Assembly (NCBI GenBank): GCA_948099385.1
Contig: CANUEZ040000168.1
Coordinates: 1,427,501 to 1,491,500, forward strand
DNA length: 64,000 bases
Direction of reading: 5' to 3'
DNA from: Fasciola hepatica
Taxonomy: Eukaryota > Platyhelminthes > Trematoda > Plagiorchiida > Fasciolidae
Each line of letters begins with the position of its first letter. Position 1 is the stretch's first letter. Below, piece by piece: positions 24,606 through 35,249 of this stretch. The notes beneath the pieces were generated by a model. It did no database searches. It was not told the DNA's origin and saw only the letters and a list, made by a program, of their open reading frames with translations. The translations under genes were made by a program, and so were the position numbers.

Positions 24606-25168
24606 TCGGTATCCAGGTAAACCTGGAGCACAGCGTGTGAACTGTTATTCTGTGTTCTTCTTCCTCTAACAACATCCTTCTCTCCGGCCCAGGTATCGTG
24701 TTTATTGGACGTGGAAAAGAATCAGTGGAAAAGAACATTTTCACCCATCTGCGTTTTAATAACGTGGACTGTGAGATTTTTCAACCAACTGAATAAGGGG
24801 GATCCACGTAATCTATACGCTCCTTGTTGCTGTAACAGAGGAAACAATCTACTAATGAAAGCGATGAACTCACTGGACAGCCGTTTTATCTTCCCAGCCC
24901 TCTTTTAGCATAACCCTCTCCCACTGAGACCAAACCCCCGGAGTGAACATTTGTGAGTCGAATGCCTAGGCTCTAGTCTATCCCGGTCGGTTCTGAGCAG
25001 TTTATTGAAAACCAACAATAGGTGGTATAGAGTCTTTACCTAACAGGCTTCGTATTGTAGCGTTCGGTTGACCACGTAGCCATCAAGGCCAGTGATGGAC
25101 TACTGATCTATGGATGCCGGTGTCCAACGAAGGGATTCCGCTATTATCGACCCACTGAGCTCGGTTAC
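24606..25168. other. Unassigned sequence
   Basis: No recognisable gene. Serves as the upstream region of the candidate secreted-protein exon at 25211. Confidence 0.35.
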
Positions 25169-25176
25169 TATATAAA
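25169..25176 (+). promoter_or_regulatory. Candidate TATA box
   Basis: TATATAAA, 42 bases before the ATG at 25211. With a usual 25-32 base spacing, transcription would start near 25200, giving a very short leader before the signal-peptide exon. Confidence 0.35.
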
Positions 25177-25210
25177 CATAAGCATTAAAATAATTCAGCT
25201 TTGACTTAGC

Positions 25211-25289
25211 ATGATGAATCACATTATACAGATCCTAACCATGCTCTTCTTTATTCCCATATCATTGATTTCACTTGCGTACGCAGAAG
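25211..25289 (+). CDS. Candidate signal-peptide first exon
   Basis: Encodes 26 residues starting MMNHIIQILTMLFF, with a hydrophobic core through IPISLISL and small residues AYA before E, a classical signal peptide with cleavage after AYA. The exon ends at GAAG|GTACGT (25289/25290), a very good splice donor, leaving phase 1. A TATA box is 42 bases upstream. Reading on past the donor gives 45 more codons before a stop, but this looks like intron. Small first exons that consist of a signal peptide are common in trematode secreted-protein genes, including micro-exon genes. The mature protein is uncertain. Confidence 0.42.
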
Positions 25290-25734
25290 GTACGTTTGAC
25301 GTTCGTCAATCTGAACTGTATGTGGCTGCGACGTTACATCCGATTGTTTATCAAGAATCGAGTGTATGCTTAAGCTGTCATATTGGTCTTTTCATACGGA
25401 TCAAGAACGTGGCCTTTAATGGGTAGAAGATAGGCGAAGACTCCAGGTGTCTGAGCATCCATATACAAGCAGTTCTTGGATATGGCTAGGTGTCGCGGTC
25501 AGTGGAATAGTTGCTTTCTAGTTCTTCCTTCATCTTCGTGATTTTCCTTTATAACTTCGATGGTCAGCTCTCCATGACCTTATTCTTCTATTCATTTCTC
25601 TCTGGAATAGACTATGCTGCAAGGTAGCCACCGAGGCCGAAACCAGACCACAGAAGTTCGAGGTGGATGGTTGAAAAGGATTGAATTGAACTGAACTGTG
25701 CGATCACTTTCATCCTATTTCAGTAGTAATACAG

Positions 25735-25883
25735 ATAACTACGTAAACTGTACAAGGACTGTGTTACGTACAAGATGCGCATTATGTTGTGACTCCGTAA
25801 AAGGAGTCTACGGACTTCTTTTACTGATGTATAGAGTTAGTGAAAAATTTGGCAGCCAAAACAGGGATGGGGCAATCACCTGA
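25735..25883 (+). CDS. Candidate second exon of a small secreted cysteine-containing protein
   Basis: An acceptor (CATCCTATTTCAGTAGTAATACAG, using the AG at 25733-25734) joins in phase with the exon ending at 25289. The joined frame would be about 75 residues. After the signal peptide it gives DNYVNCTRTVLRTRCALCCD, with four cysteines and one N-glycosylation sequon (NCT), then a hydrophobic stretch and a stop at 25881-25883. The earlier AG at 25722-25723 has the better pyrimidine tract but puts this frame out of phase. The cysteine pattern does not match a family I can name. Further exons may be missing. Confidence 0.28.
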
Positions 25884-26152
25884 CAAAGGTGTGGTAACTC
25901 GAATGTTATCATCCAAGTTAAGCGAATGGTTTTCCAGTTCGGATAGATAGTAAGGCACAACCAAAAGAAATCCTTTATTTTTTGGGCACACAACACGCAT
26001 GACGCGTATACTACGAAAAGTGACGGATGATACTGTCTAGTAATCAGTCTCGAGCATGATCATTAGAAATCAGTTGAACAGGGTACTTTCGAGCACGTGA
26101 ACCACATAGGTATTCTGTGTGCAAATAAAAAGCCATTGGAAAATGAAAAAAG
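25884..26152. other. Unassigned sequence
   Basis: Short spacer between the candidate secreted gene and the acidic frame; nothing recognised. Confidence 0.4.
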
Positions 26153-26184
26153 TTAAAGATGTGCACGTGAAACATCATCATCCC

Positions 26185-26280
<96 letters not shown>

Positions 26281-26485
26281 CTTTCGAATGGCCTTCGTGG
26301 GATTCATCGTCGAAATCAAGACCATGTTCGTCATCATCCAAATCATCTTCTTCGTCATCATAATCGTCGTCGTCATCCTCAAGCGCAGCTGCCGCATTTC
26401 CTTCGTCAGAAGCAGAAACAATGCCGTTTGTATCATCTTTTATAGTGATATCTTTAGCAGGTATTTCCCCACTGAATTTGTCTAT
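26153..26485 (-). CDS. Acidic open frame with a poly-Asp tract
   Basis: A minus-strand frame of 111 codons, open from a stop at about 26486. It begins IDKFSGEIPAKDITIKDD, passes TNGIVSASDEGNAAAALE, a degenerate acidic stretch (DDDDDYDDEEDDLDDDEHG, LDFDDESHEGHSKE) and then about 30 Asp from a pure GAT run, ending WDDDVSRAHL. Degenerate Asp/Glu codons and non-repeat sequence beside the microsatellite suggest a real acidic coding segment rather than bare repeat. There is no ATG, so it would be an internal or terminal exon; the AG before TGGGGAAATACC near 26475 could be its acceptor. The poly-His and poly-Met readings of the same DNA are shadows. Function unknown. Confidence 0.35.
26187..26278. 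repeat. ATC trinucleotide microsatellite
   Basis: About 30 uninterrupted ATC units within the acidic minus-strand frame. Confidence 0.97.
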
Positions 26486-27489
26486 TTATGTTCCGGAGAG
26501 AGTTTTATCCTGAATACTCGGGCTGAAATCGGACTTCTCAACTCTACGAGTCCGTTCATGGCGTAAGCGTAAAATTGCAGATAACACCACAGGTTCGCTA
26601 TTTCAAGGAGGTTAACAGCCAGCCACAATTTTCATTTACGATTCCACTCGTGGTTCTCCAGTACAAACAGGGATTAGGTTTGTTTTAACAACACCATCTT
26701 CTGGCGTATTGTTCAGTTACGAACTTGTCAAATGTATGGTCAAATGGCCGCACGTTATACCTTTATGTGCCTGACAATAACGATGGTTACTACTAATTTA
26801 CTTATCATTGTCATCAACATCGTCACCAACAACATCCGTGGCACAACAGGGAAAAACTAACCACTGTCATCATTGTTCACTTTTCCGCTGTTTTGCAAAA
26901 GACGGCCAGTGACGTCTTAGTTACCTATGAAAACATTAAAACAAAGTTCCTACTCTGTCTGTTGCGCCGGCATTTACATGCTTTGGATACTTAGCCTTAT
27001 AGGCAGATTTAAAGGTCGATTATGCGTTTTCAGCATCAGCAAGCAGCGTGGTAATCTTCTTTAAAAATCGTGCAGATGAAGAGGATCGACAGATGTCAGC
27101 CCACCATGTATCAACTATATTATTTTGTCCAGCCTGTTTTTGCACAGAGAGACAAACGTAAATAGCTCTTTGATGCATGTGCAATCTCTACGTATACAGA
27201 ACGATAGATTATTATGTTTTTATGTATTTAATTTGGCCATGTAATAATGGTACGGTATTTCAGGGAGGGGGTTGCAACCAATCTGAGGTTGCTCATTGGG
27301 GAAATTAACCAGTGGCGCAAGCAGGATGCAAACTTGGGACCGAAAGGGTTGAATGTCCTCCATGAGAATCTTTTGACTGTTGCCGGCTGGTGGGCACCAC
27401 GTGAGATGCAGCTAAACGAACTCGTGAAAAATCGTACTTTTAGGCACCTTTGTAATTTATTTCCGAATTCATTTTGGGAAATAAATGTT
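26486..27489. other. Unassigned sequence
   Basis: Overlapping antisense frames at 27228-27560 (minus) and 27247-27492 (plus) are uninterrupted for about 80-110 codons but show no family motif. Part of the minus frame is SINE family A. Confidence 0.35.
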
Positions 27490-27604
27490 TGAGTGGATGT
27501 GCACTGCTGATGATTCCCAACAAGGATGAAACAGCTGTACAGTGCTTCCATGGTTTTCAATGGTGAGTTGAGCGTTCAAACTGCACGATGAATCATATCA
27601 TATA
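27490..27604 (+). mobile_element. tRNA-derived SINE, family A, copy 3 (5-prime truncated)
   Basis: Contains only the body and tail (GTGGATGTGCACTGCTGATG, CAACAAGGATGAAACAGCTG, CAGTGCTTCCATGG and ATGAATCATATCATA). The tRNA head is missing, as expected for incomplete retroposition. Confidence 0.8.
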
Positions 27605-27925
27605 CAAATCATAAATATCTTATGTCTACGCAATCAGCAAGAATTTGTCTGTAGTCTTATACTTAAACCGAGTAGATTGTATGTTATTGCATTCCTGCAC
27701 TGAAATAATTTAAAAAGTGATTCAAAATGCACAGTCAAAAAATCTTTCTTACCCAATCATGAGAACAGTTAGCCCTCAATTCTCAGTCTCATTCAGATGC
27801 GGGAAAACCTCATTGCTGACAGAAACTGCACTCCGGTGTGCGGTTTCGTATCACAGCTATAGACAGTATTTGACTAGAGGTGGTTGAGTGTATTAGAGCA
27901 TTTCATTACCACCTCGGACGTCGAA

Positions 27926-28030
27926 GGTTACTTTGGTGTTAGACTGTAATCCACTGTCATCCGGCTCGTTACTATAGCTGACATGTTGGGACCTTATGTG
28001 GTTATCTGCCACTCCAGGGTTTGTTTGACA
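27926..28030 (+). mobile_element. SINE family B, copy 2
   Basis: Shares GGTTACTTTGGTGTTAGACT, GTAATCCACTGTCATCC and GGCTCG with the copy at 17886-18010. The tRNA head upstream is diverged. Confidence 0.6.
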
Positions 28031-28337
28031 ATTATCCCTAACAGAGCAGTGGGCCTTCGAGGCTATGGCGTAAATACCCCTTCTCCTACACTCGTGCGCT
28101 ACCCTTGACTTTAATTCACGATATCAGTGTACTAGACAATCAAGAAAGTTGACATCTTGCCAGTCGTAGGCTGATTTCATAGTTTCTTGATCTCAAGCAG
28201 CACCAAGTTACAACGCAAAACGTGCTTCTGATAAAATGAGCTATGAAAAGTAGGTAATATGATACAACACTTCATCTGAAACATTTTCACAGAATGATTT
28301 ATTGTTCTGTATTACGTAAAATAAATTTCTCATCCAG

Positions 28338-28808
28338 GTTATATTGACAGTCGGAGACCCGAAAACTTGGATTCAGAGTACACGCGAAACTGTTCTGTCG
28401 AAGAAACCCATATTTGGCTCAAATTGGTTGGGTCGCTTGAGGGAACTTCTGTTACGCGCACCGGAATTTTGACTCATGGTTTTCAGACATTGGCATTGTG
28501 TTTGGGACTAAATGCTGACCTATCGAACGATGAACAAGTGACCAGGGGATTTATCCAATGGAACGACGAGGTCAAACGAGTGGTACCAGCCAAGCAACTG
28601 TCGGTGTTCCAAGTGGAAGAAGGTTGGAGACAGTTATGTCAACTTTTGCATAAACCAGTCCCAGAAATACCTTTTCCACACGTGAATGATCGAGCAGACA
28701 TGCAGAAAAGGCTGTCCCGGTTTCGAAAAAATAACGCTAGTGGCAACATCCAGTTTCATTGTCTTTGGAGTAGCTGTGATATGCGGCATTTGGTGGTTCA
28801 AAAGCTGA
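28338..28808 (+). pseudogene. Sulfotransferase pseudogene (exon-2 copy with two frameshifts)
   Basis: Follows an acceptor (TTTCTCATCCAG, ending 28337) just like exon 2 of the intact gene at 12236. Frame one gives VILTVGDPKTWIQSTRETV and FGSNWLGRLRELLLRAPEF, then hits a TGA. Similarity continues in another frame from about 28480 (DEQVTRGFIQW, EVKRVVPAKQLSVFQVEEGW, LLHKPVPEIPFPHVND). A second shift in the A run at 28725-28731 leads to a third frame with a hydrophobic anchor (LVATSSFIVFGVAVICGIWW) and a TGA at 28806-28808. The critical RNP segment reads GDP here. No exon 1 is recognised nearby. The retained splice acceptor points to DNA-level duplication rather than retroposition. Confidence 0.85.
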
Positions 28809-30091
28809 TAGGTGGGCACAAATTGGACAGATAATTGCTATCCTACGACTCATTTGTTTAAAAACTAGTATTATACTGTCGGAAGTTAACACTTTTGATA
28901 TATATTTCAACACATTTCCGTTGTGATTTTTCTTTTTTGCGCGGACAAACTGAAGCAGCTGAATCGGAATTTTCCTGGCAGTTTTCGTACATGCAAAGTT
29001 TCAAATTTCGACCGTAGCCTCCTCGCGGAGTATCTCTTTACAGGAATCTATAGAGAGTATTCTTCTCAAACTTACAAACTTTTTTTGTATACGTTCTCAA
29101 CACAGTTCATGTAACTTTCAACACACAAATACACGCACACTCACGGTATTGGAGCCATCCATAACCACAACACAGCATGGTAGGTCTAATTAGAGCGGTG
29201 TACCTGCACTCCCTCCATTTGCGCTCCCTCATTCCACTTCCTGATGCTAAGTGAGATTGACACTATCCTCTACTGACTTTTGAGTGTTGTTCTGTCGGCG
29301 TCGTTCCACAGTCGTCAAGTCTATCAGTGATAGTTAGCCATTGAAAAGGGGTACTGTCTAAGCTGTTTGATGCCTGGTCTTAACCCGAAGTAGTGGTTTA
29401 CTTGATATTGGCCTTACGCTCAGTTTACACATAATCGGATTTTATTTTGGGTTCATTTTTACCGTTATTGTCTTCCTGTCTTCTTGAATATCTTAAACAA
29501 TTTCTGGCATTTTACCCGTTGTCAGCCACCTTGGGCCAGTTCTACTCTCAGCACAGCAAAGGCAGTGCTCATTACCTGCTGATGATATTCTGTTTTTGTC
29601 CGGTAGTCTTTCTTCCTGATCAATATCTGAACAGATTCCGTGCCATTCAAGACAGACAAGAGCAGGGAAAATGTTGCCATTTCGCAGTATTTGTATTTTT
29701 TCCAGGCGAGGTGGAATGATCAGGGGGTGGACGATGTTTGCCCTCACCCCCTCATCACCGTTATCGTAATGCAGTTTTAGTCAGTCTGAATCAGGGGTAG
29801 TCATTAACAAAAAGAAACGTGCGGTCAGTCCGCTTTGAGAAGACGCGCAATGCCAATTCAAAGGCGGCTCCTTAAGTCTTACTCGATGGACGCGCAGAAA
29901 GCCTTTTCCAGGAGTCACATGTTCAGACTGATCTCCTCACCTTACCATGGGCGGATAAGGGAATACCACTCACTAGTTACGAAATAGTGAAATCGTGAAC
30001 TATAGCCTTTAGTCTCCATCTACTACACGGCCTTTTGTTTGCCGTGACTCATGTGGGAACCAGAAATCGAATAACGAAATGTTTGAACCAT
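28809..30091. other. Unassigned sequence
   Basis: No recognised gene. The frame at 29447-29719 (plus) is Leu/Phe-rich but has no family match and is overlapped by an antisense frame. Confidence 0.35.
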
Positions 30092-33000
30092 TTAGCTACT
30101 TCCGTAATGCGGATAGTATTTTCGTTGTTCGTGGAGAGTCGACACATTTCCAACAGCTGCTGACGGGATTTCATCAGGCATATGAAGTCCTACGTTTGTT
30201 GCGCTACTCTCGAGGAATGAAGGCGAGATCTTTGAAGGAACATTATACGGAAGCCTAATTGGACTGAACAGAGTTTTAAGTCGACCCACTAGCTCTAGTG
30301 AGGTCCTTTTTACCCCCGAATCACTTTGTTCATTAGCGCAAAACACAACGAGTATATGTACGATGCTGGTCCATGTACACAGTAGTTACAATCAGAGTAT
30401 TGGTTCGACTGGTGTAGGCAACCACGCTTTGAATCTTAAACATTGGTGACAGTGCTCACCACTCATGCTAACGATCCACGCTCCAATCGACTGTCCTGTC
30501 AGCCGAGATTCCTTTGTTTCAAGCAGTAGGCTTGATACCGCGCCAGTGCTAACTGTCAAAGTGAGATGGCTGTCTATCGACGATGAGTCATTAAACACCC
30601 TCATGAACGGTAACCAAACTATCACATTTCCGTGTCAATTTGCCAACGAAATCTACTGTGCTGCTCAGTCATACGGGTCACGGGCAATTCTCTGAACGAA
30701 ACTATAGTATACGAGTAGGAAAAGATACGCAAAGCATCACCTTCAAGAAAAATCAGTGGAGAGTGCAGTGTACACCACAGCTATATAGGAATTATTCATC
30801 ACTGTCCCATTCGCATGCGATCGTTTTGACTAAACTTTTAAGGAACGGATTTTGAAGACATTTCATTGTAACTTCACATCCACCGAAAGGAGGCTGTTAT
30901 GTACAGTCCACCCAATCTTCTAACAGTTCACCTTCTTCTGTAAAGCTGGAAGCATCGTTCGTACCAATTAGTAGTTAATCGAAAGGTTAATGGGTCACCA
31001 TCTCGTTTGATTGAAAAAATTGGAGGACAAATGCTACTCGGTGGTTCATTAGGTGACACGTTATCAACACGGGACACTCGGTCAGTATGGATGACTGAAG
31101 GTCGTCATTTAAACCGCGATCAATAAAGCGAACTGTACCGTCGTGGTCTTGACTCAGCTTAATAAAGGGTCCATCGACCTGTGTAGTCGGTAACAAAGCT
31201 TAGCGATTGCACCGAACAACAAGTTGACTTTAATCCTACATTAATCAACATTTCCACTTCCATTATTTGAAACTGACTGTCTTACTCACACTTTTCATAT
31301 GCATTCAATGGCTCGTGATTATGTGAAAGTGCATCCTAACATTGCAGAGGTTGACAAGAGAGATGTAATGGAAACGTCTGCGCAAAAGACATCTTGCATA
31401 CTCATGCCATCCTTTCCAGTATCATCCTTGAGAACTATTAATTTGAGTCTTCGTTCTCGACGGACAACATAAAAATTTACGAGACAAACTTAACTTTGCA
31501 GAGGTTGGGTTCGCAATCACAAACACAATGCAGATAATAGTTATCATTTGGCGTATTTATCTCGGTCAAAGTAGCTTACTGAATAAATAACTGGTTCAAC
31601 TTCCCCCTTCGCAATTTCTTCCTTACTGCTTCAGTCGGAAGACGATTGGAAACAGTTTTGTTCTTCCACTTGGGGCGATTCCTTCTTGAGTAATTGTAAA
31701 CGCCAACTCCTCACAGAGGTTATATACCGGACGATAAAGTTCTCACTCACGCGAGTCCTTTGAAATAGGAAGACCATTAAGAAGACGTAGATTAATCAGG
31801 ATTTCATCATCATTACCGTACAAAGTGAGTCATTACATTTAATGCTTTCATATTATGTCCGCTCTCAGTTAGGGCTATTGCTGACTACCTAAGTAATTCC
31901 ATTGCTCACTCTTATTTGATGAAGCCATTCACGACTTGTGGAACGATCAAAGCCTCAGCCAATTCAGTTGTTTCCGGAGCCACGTGATTTCTTCCTATTG
32001 CGAACGGTTCCAAGGGATTTGAGCTTTTCTGTTATTCAGTTTCACACAGTAAGTCTGACAACTTGTTGACCCATACTTGATTGCAACCTCGCAATATGAC
32101 CTAAATCGAAATCAAATATTTCAAACTAGAAAGGTGTTTTCTTCAGTCTCACTAGCTCTAGTGAGAGAACACCTCTGTCTTCAAATCTGCTCAGCATAAT
32201 AGCACTGAACAATTTGCTTATGTATAATGAAACATTCACCGTCACCAGTCATTGCAACACAGTCTAATTGGCTCAGACTTGCACTGAATAACCTCTCTTC
32301 TGACTGGCTGATTATTGATACGGCCAGTTATCACTTGACGGGAATCAGTCCGCGTCTAATCGATCCGCTATCTTGTCACGTGCGAATCCGCAGGGGCAAC
32401 CTCTGATCTGGGTTCTGGACAGTCGCTGACGCGATGACTGCTAACGGGATCTGAGGCTCATGAGTCAGCACTTACTCTCATGGAAAAAAAACCTACCACG
32501 TAAAACGTCGGAGTAGCGATTGATCGGAGTGTCTTTGTGAAGCCCACCTGCTCGTTGACGTATTTTTCCGACTGTACTGCATAAGGAAAAGTGTCTCATC
32601 AAGTCTTCCATAAACTCACTTTCTGTATGCTAAAGTTTCGACCGCAGTAGATTCTTCCTAGAGGTAACAAAGAAAAAACGACTACAGTGCTGGTTAGTGG
32701 TCAATGAACACACACAACTTGGACATGGCATTTCTTTTTTGCCACAACGGGAACGTTGTTCACGTAAAACTCAGATAGAAGGCTGGAAGATCGGATGTGT
32801 GCTAAGCGGCTACACGTGACAGACGCAGCTTGATGCACTGTCTCAGGTCGACGCAAAAGCTCGAGTTATTGCATGAAAAGTTCAGATACATCCAGCTATT
32901 CGCGCTAAAGATTTCATTTGCGGTGCATGATATAATGGTACGAAGAAATGGTATTACAAAGGCATTTGACCGGTAACCCCAGTCCCAACCATTCGAGGCA

Positions 33001-33999
33001 GATTTTTGTTTGTTTGATTGAGCCGTTTGTCTCAGAAGTTAGTCTCGGGTCGAGGGTGCCACCTTTCATGCGGTCACGAGGTACCAGCAGGGGTAAGTGA
33101 ACCAAGTAAAATGCATCCCCAGAAAGATATTTCGAACTGTCGTCTTTTCATTTTTTACTCAGGGGCTTTTTTGTGCAAGGGATTTGCCGAAAAGTTCTTT
33201 TGTCGATAAAAAAGATGAGAAGCAGAATAAACAACACAAGCATAACCCTGCTACGGCTGAGTTTGAGAAGAAAAATCGCCAAAAAATCACAGTTGCCGCT
33301 GTATTTTGATCGGTTGAAAATTTGGCTGTTTTTGATATTTGCTGATCGCGAAAGTTCTACTGATTATGGAATCGTGTTTCAAAATACTACTTCTACCAAT
33401 CAAAGTGTTCTGAATTGTTTTCGAGACGTGAAGTACGCCGGACCAAGAGGAAATAAACTAGAAAGGCTGAAGGCTAATAGATCGTACGAATCTGAGTGGA
33501 ATTTAATCGAAAGGGTTAAAGAATGCGGTCGAATGGATTTCTCTTACTAGGGTGATAACGGAAGTCTTCTGAATATTGTGGAATTCGAATATCGGAATCG
33601 AAGGGGGACCGAAAGATTTTGGATGGCTTGTAAAGCTGAACCGGGTGATCAAAATAATGCTCATATGATGTAATGAAATGTAATGATGTATTATGTGCCT
33701 ACACACTCTGATTACTAATTTGATCAGCAGTACATACCTAGTCTATCAAGCACCACTGCTTCACGTGACTTCATTGTGCGTACCCGTGTTATCTACCGCA
33801 TTACCTTTGACCCGGATGCTATTTCTGTTAGTAGGAACGCTGTATTCCGTACATCTCCAATGCAGTTAATTGCAATTAAAGTAAATAAGAGCGTTGTTTG
33901 GCGGTACTGCACCCACAAACAAATCATGGACTGGGATTATCTACCCCTTCCTCCCCGATAGTACCCTGTTTTTTGGCACACGGTATGAAACCACACAGG

Positions 34000-34000
<1 letters not shown>
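30092..34000. other. Unassigned sequence
   Basis: Overlapping frames at 30392-30695 and a basic 125-codon frame at 33173-33550 (plus, ending CGRMDFSY) show no family match or convincing splice context. No repeat recognised. Confidence 0.35.

Positions 34001-34059
<59 letters not shown>
34001..34059. repeat. AT dinucleotide microsatellite
   Basis: About 29 AT units ending 92 bp before the sulfotransferase relic at 34152. The intact gene has an AT tract ending 195 bp before its exon 2, so this may be a shared intronic feature. Confidence 0.97.
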
Positions 34060-34062
<3 letters not shown>

Positions 34063-34151
34063 AAAACCTTGCCAGAAATCCCCAAGAAAAGTATATCATT
34101 TATTTTCGTTGTGATACGTAATAGATGAGAACTAACTCTTTTCATTCTTAG

Positions 34152-34385
34152 TGTTGTTCGTCCCTACCACGAGTGATGGAAGAATCCCTATCCTGGAACA
34201 GGCAGAGGAAAGTTGTTTGGGGCAAAATATTCCTGTAAGTGCTGACGATCAGTTGGTCAAAGAATTGATCTGTCAAACTCGTGGTGGCGACCGAACGACG
34301 GTTATGTTTGGAACGAAGGACGATGAAGAACCTTCGTGTTGACTTCTGAACAAACCAATCCCCGTCGAACCCAGTTCCATGTAAA
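34152..34385 (+). pseudogene. Heavily degraded sulfotransferase exon-2 relic
   Basis: After a candidate acceptor (TTTTCATTCTTAG, ending 34151) the frame reads LFVPTTSDGRIPI, skips the middle, then SCLGQNIPVSADDQLVKEL (compare LGGNVDLADDDQMIRGF). Nucleotide similarity to the intact exon is clear at GTCAAACTCGTGGT, CCGAACGACGGTTATGTTTG and the CTTCTGAACAAACCAATCC block (LLNKPIP). A TGA interrupts just before LLNKPIP, indels shift the frame near GGDRTT, and the membrane anchor is gone. It is non-functional. It lies on the same strand as the other two copies. Confidence 0.7.
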
Positions 34386-34701
34386 AGTTCTGATGCACAC
34401 TTGGGAATATGATTGATTCGTTTAAGCGAACAAGCTCTGTTCAAGCTCATTCTATCTGTTATTGAGCTATCCATGACGGTGATATTTAGCACCTGATGGT
34501 AGACAGTGTGGTGATATTGCATCACTTTTAAGCGCAATATCTGATGCTGCGTTTATTCTGTCAGCCTTATTGCGACATGGTTGCTTTTACTTCGAAAAGC
34601 TGCTCATTTCACTCATTTGCCGCGTCAACCTTACCACCTACTCACTGCAGCCTGTCTTCTTCGTGTTTGTCCACCTCCGATCTTGTCAAATTTAGATTCA
34701 T

Positions 34702-34703
<2 letters not shown>

Positions 34704-34746
<43 letters not shown>
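34704..34746. repeat. AT dinucleotide microsatellite abutting the inverted repeat
   Basis: About 21 AT units ending exactly where the left arm of the 124-bp inverted repeat begins. Confidence 0.97.
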
Positions 34747-34748
<2 letters not shown>

Positions 34749-35053
34749 GTTCACTAGGATCTTATTTGAATCGTCTTGAGTGTGAATGGATACTCTTCAT
34801 TGAAGAGCCCTCAAATGAATCACAACTGTGATTTCTCATAGTTATTCGTGTCTGGGTCACTGCTAACCCAACGAACAACGAGGCTGCATGCGCAAGCTCT
34901 CATATTGATAGTAAGTAGTGTGTTAACTTTGGGTTAGCAGTGACCCAGACACGAATAACTATGAGAAATCACAGTTGTGATTCATTTGAGGGCTCTTCAA
35001 TGAAGAGTATCCATTCACACTCCAGACGATTCAAATTAGATCCTAGTGAACAT
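34747..35053. repeat. 124-bp near-perfect inverted repeat (hairpin)
   Basis: Left arm 34747-34870 and right arm 34930-35053 are reverse complements over 124 positions with only two mismatches (TCTTGAG against CTCCAGA; TTATTTG against CAAATTA). The spacer is 59 bases (34871-34929). The arms carry no recognisable coding sequence and no TA or TTAA-type target duplication that I can see. A transcript would fold into a very long stem. It could be a MITE-like element, a recent inverted duplication, or a source of double-stranded RNA. Confidence 0.95.
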
Positions 35054-35193
35054 ATAACATCGGAGTGCACAAGTTTGAAGACGAGTGGGCAGAGGAGTTC
35101 CGAGTACGCATACTTGATGAGCGGCAACAACCGCGAAACCGGTCGTGTGCTTCCGGGGACATTTTGTCCACATGTTACCATAATACTTACTAT

Positions 35194-35195
<2 letters not shown>

Positions 35196-35248
<53 letters not shown>
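35196..35248. repeat. AT dinucleotide microsatellite
   Basis: About 26 AT units, 142 bases beyond the right arm of the inverted repeat. Confidence 0.97.

Positions 35249-35249
<1 letters not shown>

Noticed and set aside
26119..26445. Poly-His plus-strand frame and poly-Met minus-strand frame
   Set aside because: Alternative frames of the ATC array; only the Asp/Glu frame has biased but non-repeat flanks.
29447..29747. Overlapping antisense frames of 84-90 codons
   Set aside because: Open on both strands with no motif; treated as chance.
33173..33550. Basic 125-codon plus-strand frame
   Set aside because: No family match, no convincing acceptor or polyadenylation signal, and overlapping alternative frames.
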